DNA from: Stigmatella aurantiaca
GTDB lineage: Bacteria > Myxococcota > Myxococcia > Myxococcales > Myxococcaceae
Direction: 5' to 3'
Length of the DNA stretch: 64,000 bases
NCBI RefSeq assembly: GCF_900109545.1
Contig: NZ_FOAP01000019.1
Location: 112,257-176,256, forward strand
Under the pieces are notes generated by a model. The model did no database searches. It was not told the DNA's origin and was given only the letters and a program-made list of their open reading frames with translations. Position 1 is the stretch's first letter. Each line of letters starts with the position of its first letter. Below are positions 8,995-16,851 of the stretch, in pieces. The translations under genes were made by a program, and so were the position numbers.

Positions 8995-9789
8995 TCAGAC
9001 GCTCAAGAACGCCTTCATCGCGGCGATGGTCTCCCGGGGGGCGCTCAGGTTCGGGCAGTGCCCGGTCGCCTTCATGAGCACCAGCTTGCTGCCAGCCAGT
9101 TGCCGGTGCACGTACTCGCCCACCACAGTCGCCGCGATGGGATCGTTCGAGCACTGGAGCACCAGAGAAGGCGTCTTGACCTTCGGTAGATCAGCCCGGT
9201 TATCGGAGAGAAAGGTAACGTGTGCGAAGTGCTTGGCGATGTCGGGATGCGTGCGGCAGAAGCTGCTGGTGAGCTCTTCTCCGAGTTCGGGCCGATCCGG
9301 GTTGCCCATGATCACGGGCGCCATCGTGCTGGACCAGCCCAGGTAGTTGTCGTCGAGCGACTCCAGCAGATGCTCGATGTCCCTCCGCGAGAAGCCGCCG
9401 ACATACTCGCCATCGTTGATGTAACAGGGAGACGGTCCGATGAGCACGAGCTTGTCGAAGCGCTCCGGCTCCTTCACGGCTGCCAGCACCCCGATCATCG
9501 CGCTCACGGAATGGCCGACGAACACCACCCGCTCGAGACACAGCTCACGGCAGATCTCCAGCACGTCCTCGGCGTAGCCCGCCAGGGTCCCATACTTCGT
9601 GCGGTCGTAGGCGGAGATGTCCGCCCCGCCAGCCCCCACGTGATCGAACAGGACGGTGCGGTAGTCGCTCTCGAAGGCGGGGGCGACGAACCGCCACATG
9701 TTTTGATCGCACCCGAAGCCATGCGCGAAGAGCATCGGCTGCGCGCTCGTGCCCGTCACCTTGACATTGTTCCTGGCGAGAACGCTCAT
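8995..9789 (-). CDS. rsbQ: RsbQ-type alpha/beta hydrolase
   Basis: The 264-residue protein closely follows Bacillus subtilis RsbQ (269 residues) along its whole length, including FAHGFGCDQNMW, the nucleophile motif GHSVSA (Ser about 94), IGPSPCYIND, SNDPIA (Asp about 216) and TGHCPN (His about 244). RsbQ is required with the PAS-domain phosphatase RsbP in the energy-stress pathway and is thought to provide a small hydrophobic ligand to the PAS domain. The family also includes plant KAI2/D14-like receptors. Here the immediate downstream gene is a PAS hybrid histidine kinase, not a PP2C phosphatase, so the output is a phosphorelay. The start at ATG 9789 is supported by GGAGAGG upstream; a longer form starting at 9825 or 9864 is possible. 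Confidence 0.9.
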   Translation of the reverse strand: MSVLARNNVKVTGTSAQPMLFAHGFGCDQNMWRFVAPAFESDYRTVLFDHVGAGGADISAYDRTKYGTLAGYAEDVLEICRELCLERVVFVGHSVSAMIGVLAAVKEPERFDKLVLIGPSPCYINDGEYVGGFSRRDIEHLLESLDDNYLGWSSTMAPVIMGNPDRPELGEELTSSFCRTHPDIAKHFAHVTFLSDNRADLPKVKTPSLVLQCSNDPIAATVVGEYVHRQLAGSKLVLMKATGHCPNLSAPRETIAAMKAFLSV

Positions 9790-10418
9790 GATCCTCTCCA
9801 CTGTCGCGGGGGGACGAAGACTCATAGGCGGATGGGATCGCGCAGTCAACCGCCGTTCCAGCAAGAGCCTACACTCCAGCGGGCTCCCGGTTGATTTGGG
9901 CGAGCCCCGCTCTCCGGCAGGAACGTGGAACCACGAATGCGTCTACGCGTGGAACGCCGACAGTGCGGGAGGTGAACAACCGGCCCTTCATCGCCTTCGT
10001 CGAGATGAGCCTCGCGGCCAACGTGGGACGGGGAGCTGGCATGAGGGCGGCTGTGCCTACTGCTACTCCCGCTGTGAGTTCTACTTCATGTTTACCAGCG
10101 GTAGTGGCTACTGGGGGCGTGTGCGCACGGGCGTCCTTGCGGCGCCAGGGGCGTGCTCGGTGCCCGGCGAGCCCCGGGATGGGGCGGCGGTCGCGACCTC
10201 GCCAAGGCCGAAGAAGTTGCGGCGGTGGCCGGGAATGCGGAGGGCGTGGTGCTCAACCTGACCGCCGATGACCTGGGCCTTGGCGAGCGCACGGTCGGTG
10301 CCGTCCTCCAGGCATCATCGGGCTCGGCCCCGAAGTTCTGGTCCCAATGTCCGCGGCCCTTTTCGGCCCCATTGCACCCGCCGGCCACTCTCAATAGGGC
10401 CTCTGTCTCTCCTCTCCC
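9790..10418. other. Gene-poor region with possible decayed coding remnant
   Basis: No intact gene is visible in about 630 bases. Fragments with protein-like composition appear in different plus-strand frames: VNNRPFIAFVEMSLAANVG near 9975, then CAYCYSRCEFYFMFTSGSG near 10050 in another frame, then LAKAEEVAAVAGNAEGVVLN near 10200. This pattern suggests a frameshifted pseudogene, but no family was recognised, so it is not called as one. Confidence 0.35.
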
Positions 10419-11075
10419 TCAGAGACGGGACGCGGCCATGGGGAGGGTCCGCAGGCGCTCACGCTCCTCGCGGGAGAGCGGATCCTCCCCGCGCAGAAAG
10501 CGCTCCAGGTGCCCCAGGGAGTCGACGCCGAAGAAGAGCTCCTCGTCCGCGAGGATGGTGGGAACACCGAAGCCCCCCAGCGCGAGCAGCTCCTCGGTGT
10601 TGCGGCGCACCTGGTCCTTCACGTCCGGCGTCCCCGCGGCGGCGAGCAAGGCCTGGGCCTCCAGCCCCACTGCGCCCACGCAGGCGCTGACGCGCTCGGG
10701 TTCCATGAGCCCGCCTCCGCCCGCCCACGCCGCCGAGAACAGCGCGGAGACGAGCTGCCTCCGGGCATCCTCCTCCCGCACCGCGGCCGTCACCCGGAGC
10801 GCGAGCAGCGGATTGAAGGGGTGCGCCGAGGGGAAGACGAAGGGGACGCTCAGGTCATGGGCGAGCCGGTGGGTGTGCTTGTAGAGGTAGAACCGTTTGG
10901 CGGGCACCTCCGCGGGCCCCAGGGTTCCCAGGGCATTGAGCACGCCGGCGAAGAGCACTGGCACGGCTTCCAGCGCGCGGCCGTGACGCTTGGCCAGGGC
11001 GGGAAGCTGCGTCCAGGCGAGGTAGGCGTAGGGCGAGACGTAATCGAAGAAGAAGCGCAGGGGAGCACGGCTCAT
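10419..11075 (-). CDS. DsbA-family 2-hydroxychromene-2-carboxylate isomerase-like protein
   Basis: The 218-residue protein is of the HCCA isomerase/kappa-GST branch of the DsbA thioredoxin fold. The N-terminal strand RFFFDYVSPYAYLA carries the Ser that replaces the CxxC cysteine and activates glutathione in this family. The C-terminal GGFGVPTILADEELFFGVDSLGHL is the typical cis-Pro strand and closing helix. Members isomerise 2-hydroxychromene-2-carboxylate in naphthalene degradation, but most genomic copies are of unknown substrate, and no aromatic degradation genes lie nearby. Length is usual for the family. It is transcribed alone, divergent from the zinc-cluster membrane protein. Confidence 0.88.
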   Translation of the reverse strand: MSRAPLRFFFDYVSPYAYLAWTQLPALAKRHGRALEAVPVLFAGVLNALGTLGPAEVPAKRFYLYKHTHRLAHDLSVPFVFPSAHPFNPLLALRVTAAVREEDARRQLVSALFSAAWAGGGGLMEPERVSACVGAVGLEAQALLAAAGTPDVKDQVRRNTEELLALGGFGVPTILADEELFFGVDSLGHLERFLRGEDPLSREERERLRTLPMAASRL

Positions 11076-11244
11076 GAACCCCCTATTCTATCCTGTGGGA
11101 GCTTGGGGTGGGCGCTCTTACCCCCCCTTTGGGGGGATTGCCGCCGGGAGCGTCCCCGTCATGTGATGGCAGGCGTACGCCTCCGGGATTCTGCTTCAGG
11201 TGGGAGATGCCGCGGCCGGATGTGACGTGCAAGGAGGCCGCACG

Positions 11245-13605
11245 ATGCAGGCCGAAGCGATGAAGCAGGAGGCCATGGCTGCGGCGGTCCGATGGGCCCG
11301 TTGGCGCATAGGCCCTACGGGCTTTCGCGAGCTCATCACCCAGGTGGAGGTCGAGACGCTTCGCTATGGACGCCTCCTCACGCGCTATGCGGTCCGTACG
11401 GGAAGCTGGGCGGAGGAACCCTTCCGGGGCAGCACGGTTCCTCCCGGTTCCCTGCTGGAACTGGAGTCCCTCGACCTTTGGAGCGGGACGCCCGAGGAGT
11501 TGGCCGCCCGGACGTCGCACCCGGTGGGCTGCCGCAGGTGTTCGGGCGACGGCTTGGTGACGTGCCCTTCCTGCCACGGCACCTTGCGTGCGAGATGCGC
11601 TGGCTGTGGCGGCACTGGGAAGCGGATGAGCCGGGCTCGTAAGAACTACCGGATGGTCAACTGTCAGCAGTGCCGGGGCAACGGACAGAAAAAGTGTGTC
11701 CGCTGCTCGAAGGGCCAAGTGGGATGCTCGCCCTGCCAGGGGTCGGGCCGCATGCGCCGGTGGCTCAAGGTCGCGACGGTGCAGCACACCCATGTGGGTC
11801 TCTGGCCGGATGACCCACGGCTGAGCGCGCATCCTGGCCTCAAGCAGGGCTCGCCCCATGCTGCCCAATGGCAAGGCGCGCGGATCGTGGCCTCATGGGA
11901 GCACGATGGACGGATTCCTCCCTCCCAACTGGGACCGGAAGCCGAGGCGGCGGGTTTCTTCCCGGTGCGCGCTTCTCTGGAGCCGGGGCTGGAGCCCTTC
12001 CGGACACGGGTGCTCTCTCAGCGCCTGGAGGTGTTCGAGGCCCCAGCGGCCACCGTCCACTACGCATTCGCTGGCAAGAAGGGCTTTCTCAAGCTGCTGG
12101 GCAGCGGCTTTCGTCCTACCCCCGTCCGGGAGACCCGTCCCTTCCGTCACCGCTTCGCCTGTCTGCTGGGCGTGTTCTTCGTGAGCCTCTTCGGCGCCGT
12201 CTTTCTCACGGGCGCGTTCACGGAACGCCAGCTCTTTTACGGGCGCCATCCTGCCGCGGGGCTCGTCGCGTTGGCCTCGCTGGGTTTCGTGCCAGGTTTC
12301 GGGTTGATGACCGCGAGCTGGCTGAGACGGCGCAGGCCAGATGGCTCGAAGCTGGCGAAGCGGTGGCATGACAGGCTCGGTTTCGGGTTTGCCGGGCCCT
12401 GCGCCTTGATCGTCCTGGCGTGTTTCCTGTTCGTGCGGCCATCGGTCCAGGAGCTCTCCCGGTTGACGGCTGCTGGCCAGCTCGATCAGGCCGAACTGCA
12501 CGCCAGCGCCTTGCAAGGGGAGGGAAACACGTCCTCTGCGTTCATCGACGCCCGGAATGCCTTCGTGCGGGCACGCATCCTGGAGATGGACAACCGTGAT
12601 GCCGTGCGGTTCATCGGGCCCTACGTGCGCACGAAGGAGGGAACGGAGCCCCTGGAGGCCGAGCGCCGGCGCCTGCGCGAGGCGTGGGTTGCCCAGGCCC
12701 TCTCCCAGAACGAAGAGGCCGAGGCCGAGAAGGAACTGAACGCCCTCACGGAGGAGGGGGCGCCGGCCGCCTGGGTGGACGGACTTCGCGCAAGGCTCGA
12801 AGACCAGAGGCTCGAACAGGGCAAGGCTCTGCTGGCGAAGGGCGAGGTGGAGGATGCGATCCGCACGTTGCTGCGCATCCAGACTCCGGGACTCGCCTCG
12901 GAGCCCCCTGGGCTCTTGTTGTCACAGGCCTATCTTCTTCGGGCCCAGGCGTGTTCCGCTCAGGACCTCCACTGCTGGGCCCAGGCGCTCAAGCTCGCCA
13001 CGGAGGCCGGTCCCATGGAGGCGGCCCGGAACGCACTTGCGGCCTTTCGCTCAGCGGAAATCAACCGGCTGGCCAATGCGGCCCGGGCCTCGGGAGGAGT
13101 CGGCCACACGCTGCGTGCCCTTCATGAGGGCGAACGGGATGCGGGGATTCTGCTCTCCGTGTTCGAGGGAGATGCGGAACTGACGGGAGTGCGCGAGGGG
13201 CTCCTCCGGCGGCGTGAGGAACTGCTGCGCAAACACTGGCCACTCGGAGAGCCGGTGGAAGTCGTGCAAGCGTTGCTGGGACCGTCTGGATGGGAGGAGC
13301 GGCGGCCCGGGGTATTCGCCGTGCGGCAAGTACCGCCTGGCACGCTGGTCCACCTCTTCGTGAGCCAGGGCCTGACGCGCGGGGTCCATGTCACCGCTCG
13401 GGAGCACGGGCGCGAGGCCCTCGCCACGGAGGCCCTCCAGCAGGTGGCTCAGCGCCTAGCCGGGAAGACGTTCGCCGCGAAGGACCTGGCACGCGCGGGG
13501 AAGGGGGTGGCGCATGTCCCGGCGCGTCTGGGAGTGCATGCCGCCTTGCTGGGCTGGCAGGACGGAGTGCTGGTCGAGGCCCTCATCGGAAAGGTAGACC
13601 CATGA
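11245..13605 (+). CDS. Membrane protein with DnaJ-like cysteine-rich zinc cluster and helical repeats
   Basis: The 786-residue protein has no recognised family over its full length. Residues of about 100-175 contain a DnaJ-type cysteine-rich region with at least seven CxxC pairs: CRRCSGDG, CPSC, CAGCGGTG, CQQCRGNG, CVRC, and CSPCQGSG. These should bind two or more zinc ions. Two hydrophobic segments near residues 305-330 and 335-355 and a third near 385-405 suggest membrane anchoring, with the zinc cluster N-terminal to them. The C-terminal half is rich in Ala/Leu/Glu helices resembling degenerate TPRs, ending in a small alpha/beta domain. ATG 11245 is chosen because AAGGAGG lies just upstream. 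The stop overlaps the next start (ATGA), so the two genes are translationally coupled. Confidence 0.8.
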   Translation: MQAEAMKQEAMAAAVRWARWRIGPTGFRELITQVEVETLRYGRLLTRYAVRTGSWAEEPFRGSTVPPGSLLELESLDLWSGTPEELAARTSHPVGCRRCSGDGLVTCPSCHGTLRARCAGCGGTGKRMSRARKNYRMVNCQQCRGNGQKKCVRCSKGQVGCSPCQGSGRMRRWLKVATVQHTHVGLWPDDPRLSAHPGLKQGSPHAAQWQGARIVASWEHDGRIPPSQLGPEAEAAGFFPVRASLEPGLEPFRTRVLSQRLEVFEAPAATVHYAFAGKKGFLKLLGSGFRPTPVRETRPFRHRFACLLGVFFVSLFGAVFLTGAFTERQLFYGRHPAAGLVALASLGFVPGFGLMTASWLRRRRPDGSKLAKRWHDRLGFGFAGPCALIVLACFLFVRPSVQELSRLTAAGQLDQAELHASALQGEGNTSSAFIDARNAFVRARILEMDNRDAVRFIGPYVRTKEGTEPLEAERRRLREAWVAQALSQNEEAEAEKELNALTEEGAPAAWVDGLRARLEDQRLEQGKALLAKGEVEDAIRTLLRIQTPGLASEPPGLLLSQAYLLRAQACSAQDLHCWAQALKLATEAGPMEAARNALAAFRSAEINRLANAARASGGVGHTLRALHEGERDAGILLSVFEGDAELTGVREGLLRRREELLRKHWPLGEPVEVVQALLGPSGWEERRPGVFAVRQVPPGTLVHLFVSQGLTRGVHVTAREHGREALATEALQQVAQRLAGKTFAAKDLARAGKGVAHVPARLGVHAALLGWQDGVLVEALIGKVDP

Positions 13606-13988
13606 GACGGGGGATGCGAGCGCTGGGGGTGGGGGCCGCTGTGCTGAGCCTCTGTGTCCCACGCGCGGTGTGGGCTCATCCAGGGCGGACCAACAGCTCG
13701 GGCTGCCACAACAACCGGCGGACAGGCGGCTACCACTGCCATGGGGGAGGAGGCTATGCGGGAGGAGGCCATGTGCCCGCGGATGTGCCCACGCGGTTTC
13801 AGGTGGTTGCCATTCCACGCGCCCGGGTGTGGATCAACGGTACCTACGCGGGCGTGTCTCCGACCCGGGCGATCAAGGTGCAGAGCGGGAGTGTGACAGT
13901 GAGGCTCGAGCACGCAGCGCTGGGCATGTACGAGACAACGTCGAGCGCGACGGCGGGAGAAACGACGGAGCTGACGGTCCGGTGGTGA
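13602..13988 (+). CDS. Small exported His-rich protein with GCHN/YHCH motif and PEGA-like segment
   Basis: The 128-residue product has a signal peptide ending near VWA. The mature protein begins with HPGRTNSSGCHNNRRTGGYHCHG, a motif of the type H-G-T-N-GCHN-TG-YHCH seen in small secreted proteins and next to bacterial nucleases, probably a metal site (the full string spans 13677-13742). After a Gly-rich linker, residues of about 62-105 look like a PEGA domain (RVWINGTYAGVSPT). It overlaps the upstream membrane protein by four bases (ATGA), so the two are made together. A role as a periplasmic partner of the zinc-cluster protein is an inference from coupling only. Confidence 0.8.
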   Translation: MRRGMRALGVGAAVLSLCVPRAVWAHPGRTNSSGCHNNRRTGGYHCHGGGGYAGGGHVPADVPTRFQVVAIPRARVWINGTYAGVSPTRAIKVQSGSVTVRLEHAALGMYETTSSATAGETTELTVRW

Positions 13989-14046
13989 GGGATGGGCGGC
14001 CTGTAAACCCCAATCGGGCTCCTGTCCTTCCGATGCTCCGCTTCTT

Positions 14047-14451
14047 TCAGCCGGTCTGTACGGCGCCGGAGACCTTCTCCAGCACCTCTCCCAAGCCCAT
14101 GGCCTCCACGCGGTCGCGCAGATACCCCATGCACTCGAGGACGACGGGCGGCAGCGGCCGGGCCGGGATGGACTCCTTCGCGTAGCGCTTGAGCGCGCGG
14201 TCGAAGCCCTGCTGGCTCTCCACCTGGGCGCCCATGTGCGAAGCAATTGCCTGGAGCACCGCGTGCAGAGCGTAAAGCACTTCCCGCAGCGCCCCCGTGG
14301 CCGCGAGCCGCTGGGATTCGAGCTGGAGGAGCAGGGCCTTGCGCTGATTGCGCAGGGCCAGGGGTTCGGGCTTGAGGCGGCCAAGCAGGTGCTTCACCTC
14401 GCCGGGCAGGCCGGCGGGAAGGTCATCGGGCTGGAACATGGTGGCGTTCAT
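14047..14451 (-). CDS. Small helical protein, paralogue of the first gene of the operon
   Basis: A 134-residue, mostly alpha-helical protein with no signal peptide. It is clearly related to the C-terminal 140 residues of the product at 15860-16528: both share an LKPEP/LRPEP-AL motif, a charged helix with R..LL.QL(D/E)..R.AAT.G.L, an F/AL..Y helix and a PP.(V/I)..C..YLR..V...GL...L block. No known family was recognised. It is the last gene of a three-gene minus-strand operon, 19 bases after the calcium-loop protein. Small helical partner proteins on both sides of a large candidate export substrate suggest chaperones or adaptors; this is inference. Confidence 0.75.
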   Translation of the reverse strand: MNATMFQPDDLPAGLPGEVKHLLGRLKPEPLALRNQRKALLLQLESQRLAATGALREVLYALHAVLQAIASHMGAQVESQQGFDRALKRYAKESIPARPLPPVVLECMGYLRDRVEAMGLGEVLEKVSGAVQTG

Positions 14452-14470
14452 TGGGTCAAGAGAGAGGGGT

Positions 14471-15808
14471 TCAGATCTGGCCCAGGCCGTACTGCTGCAT
14501 CAGCCGCAGCACTTCGATCATCTGGAACACCTGCCAGGACTGCTGCAGGCCGTCCTGCCCGGATGCGCCCTGCGGCCCGGACGCGGTCTCCGTGGGACGG
14601 GGCGTGCTGGGAGGCGAGAACTTGCCATAGCTTGAGCTCATGTCCGAGGCGTTGAAGCGCGTGTTGAGCTGGCGGACGCCGTGCTTGGCGAGATCCACCA
14701 GTTCGCCGTTCTGGGTGATGCCGTCGCCGTTGCGGTCCTCCCAGATCTTCAGCCCCTGGAGCTCTGCGCCCCGCACCACCCCGTTGCCGTCGCGGTCGAA
14801 GTAGTGCGCGAGCTTCTCGTAGCCGTTCTTGAACGTGTTCTTGCCGTCCACGTCCACGTGGCCGAACAGCTCCTTGCCGCTGGTGATCTTCCCATCCCCA
14901 TCCTGGTCCCACACGAGCATGCCGTCGCCGCCGGCCGCCGAGTCCCAGGGCTTGGTCCACTCGTTCTCGTTCGCGTTGCCCCAGAAGTACTGGAGCTGGT
15001 TCTTGTTGGTGCCGTCGCGCTTGAGCTCGCCCACCAGCCGGCCGTTGGCGTCCCAGAACTCCGCGCGCAGGTTCTGGCCGAGCCCCAGCCCCATGTCGCC
15101 GCCCGCCGCGTTCCAGGTCTTCTTGTTCTTCTTCAGCTCATTCACCTGCGCGGCGCTCAGTTGCTTGACCACCTTGCCGTTCGCGTCGAGCACCTGGGCG
15201 CTCACGGCGCCCATGTCGGGCGCATTGTGGCCCGGGCGCCGGGCGACGCTCTTGGTGGTCCACTGACGGTTCTGGAGGTCGAGATCGAAGCCCTTGACCG
15301 TGGTTCCCTCCAGTTTGCCGTTGCCGGTGATGTTGCCGCCGGTGATGTCCGCCTGGCCGTTGCCGTTGAGGTCCAACACCAGGGGGGACTTCTGGGCCGT
15401 CTTCGTGCCGGACTTGGCGTCGAAAAAGACGTCCCACATCTTGCCCTGCTGCGGGCGGGGATTGTGGCAGGGGCCGCCCGGCGGAGGCGTGGGCGGCGGA
15501 GAGCACGGGGGCGGGGGCTTGTGGCACGGCGGCCGGGGGGGCGTCTGGCACGGGGGCGGAGGCGTGCCGCACCGGCCTCCAAGGCCCTGGAAGGATTGCA
15601 GGGCGGACATGGCGCTGAAGAGGCTGCTCAGCGTCTGGAGCGCGGCGTGCTGGGGCTGCTGGCCACATGCCTTATTGAGGCCGCTCAGGGCCTGGCCGGA
15701 GAAGAGGGACACGCTGAAGGAGAAGCTGCTGAAGGACACGCCCTGGGCCGAGGACTGCGCCCAGTTGCTCGGGATGCTGGAAGCGTTACCGCGAGGGTTG
15801 ATGAACAT
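14471..15808 (-). CDS. Calcium-loop protein with proline/cysteine-rich linker (RTX/EF-hand-like module)
   Basis: The 445-residue protein has no classical signal peptide. Its N-terminus is Ser/Gln/Phe-rich (about 1-75). A linker at about 80-125 is dominated by Pro with regularly spaced Cys (CGTPPPPCQTPP, CHKPPPPC, CHNP). From residue 140 on it matches the module found at the ends of large RTX-type and polymorphic exoproteins: SPLVLDLNGNGQAD, FDLD, GDGMLVWDQDGDGKITSGKE, DRDGNGVVRGAEL, and WEDRNGDGITQNGEL. These are four EF-hand/dockerin-like D-x-D/N-x-D/N-G loops expected to bind calcium. ATG 15808 is used; the frame opens at a TTG six codons upstream without a ribosome-binding site. It sits between two paralogous small-protein genes. 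Possibly an exported effector or matrix protein. Confidence 0.82.
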   Translation of the reverse strand: MFINPRGNASSIPSNWAQSSAQGVSFSSFSFSVSLFSGQALSGLNKACGQQPQHAALQTLSSLFSAMSALQSFQGLGGRCGTPPPPCQTPPRPPCHKPPPPCSPPPTPPPGGPCHNPRPQQGKMWDVFFDAKSGTKTAQKSPLVLDLNGNGQADITGGNITGNGKLEGTTVKGFDLDLQNRQWTTKSVARRPGHNAPDMGAVSAQVLDANGKVVKQLSAAQVNELKKNKKTWNAAGGDMGLGLGQNLRAEFWDANGRLVGELKRDGTNKNQLQYFWGNANENEWTKPWDSAAGGDGMLVWDQDGDGKITSGKELFGHVDVDGKNTFKNGYEKLAHYFDRDGNGVVRGAELQGLKIWEDRNGDGITQNGELVDLAKHGVRQLNTRFNASDMSSSYGKFSPPSTPRPTETASGPQGASGQDGLQQSWQVFQMIEVLRLMQQYGLGQI

Positions 15809-15859
15809 GGGGTGAATGCCTTTCAAGGAGGGTAGGGGAGAGAGGGGAAAAGAGAGGGT

Positions 15860-16528
15860 TTAGAAACGCTGCTGCTGCCAGGGACGCCACGTGTCGGACA
15901 CCTTCCGCAGGGAGTGCGTGGTGTCCACCACCGCCAACAGGGGAGAGAGGCCCGTGCCCGCCACGTGCTCGCGCAGGTAGAGGAAGCACTGGCCAATGAT
16001 GGCGGGCGGCTCGCCTGCCTCGGCACACTGCTTGTAGTGCGTGAGGGCCTGGGCGAACTCCGCGGCGAACCGGGGCTGGAACGCGGCACCGGGGCGCCGC
16101 GAGAGGAGCACCGCCCGGAGCCGGGTGAGCAGGGTCTGGAGGCTTCCCTTCGTCGCGGCAATGCGCGCGTCGAGTTCTTGGAGCAACTCCTCGCGCCGCT
16201 GGGCGAGCGCCTCGGGCTCGGGGCGCAGATGGGTCATCACCCATTTCGCCTCTGCGAAAGCCTCCGGGGCGGACATGAGAGCGCTTTCGGAGGGACAGGA
16301 CGCCAGGACCTCGTGCGAGGGATCGGCAGGACGGCTACTCAGCGAGCTGACTGGAGCGGGATGCTTTTTCGGGAATGAATCGCGCTCATGCGGTTGTGTC
16401 TTCGCATTCGCGCCGCTCGTGGAATAGGCAGGCATGAGGGGTCTTTCCCGTAAGAGAGCGCTGATTTCGGTTTTGTCCGGGAAGGCCAGTGCAACAATTG
16501 CGTCTTTGTATGGGTTATCAGCCGCCAT
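15860..16528 (-). CDS. Helical protein, first gene of the calcium-loop operon
   Basis: Up to 222 residues. The C-terminal 140 residues (from about residue 85) are paralogous to the 134-residue product at 14047-14451, sharing the LRPEPEAL motif and the PP-I-C-YLR-V-GL block. The first 85 residues are low-complexity, Ser/Pro/Lys-rich and have no counterpart in the paralogue. The start is uncertain: ATG 16528, 16435 and 16276 are all in frame and none has a strong ribosome-binding site; 16276 would give a protein matching the paralogue's length. It is 51 bases upstream of the calcium-loop gene and divergent from the TPR-CHAT gene. Confidence 0.7.
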   Translation of the reverse strand: MAADNPYKDAIVALAFPDKTEISALLRERPLMPAYSTSGANAKTQPHERDSFPKKHPAPVSSLSSRPADPSHEVLASCPSESALMSAPEAFAEAKWVMTHLRPEPEALAQRREELLQELDARIAATKGSLQTLLTRLRAVLLSRRPGAAFQPRFAAEFAQALTHYKQCAEAGEPPAIIGQCFLYLREHVAGTGLSPLLAVVDTTHSLRKVSDTWRPWQQQRF

Positions 16529-16851
16529 AAATCGCAGTTGCGTGATCCTTCGGCGGAAATTGATGTCTGGTATAGGCTCGCTCGCAGAGCAGCCTCAGGG
16601 AGAGGGCATGCTTGTCTGGCCGCCCGTAGGAGCCTCGAAGATTGTGCATGGGCTGTACACGCCGAGGGCTTGGTCCAGTTGCAAGACGCATCAGGAGCCT
16701 CGTACTTCTTAGCAGCCTGCTGGACGAGCGCTGAAACCCTCGGCCTGAAAAATCTCCCTCAACAGCAACTCTTGTCGGGCGCTCTTGGATGATGACTGTG
16801 TTCACCGCGCTGATTGAGCGCTGTCATCGAAAATCCACCTTGGGAGAGAAG
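16529..16851. other. Divergent intergenic region between the calcium-loop operon and the TPR-CHAT gene
   Basis: About 320 bases, somewhat less GC-rich than the flanks. It must hold promoters for both directions. No convincing gene or operator was recognised. Confidence 0.5.

Noticed and set aside
11121..11136. C6-CTTT-G6 hairpin near 11121
   Set aside because: Lies between divergent starts and not after a gene; a short homopolymer stem is likely chance in this base composition.
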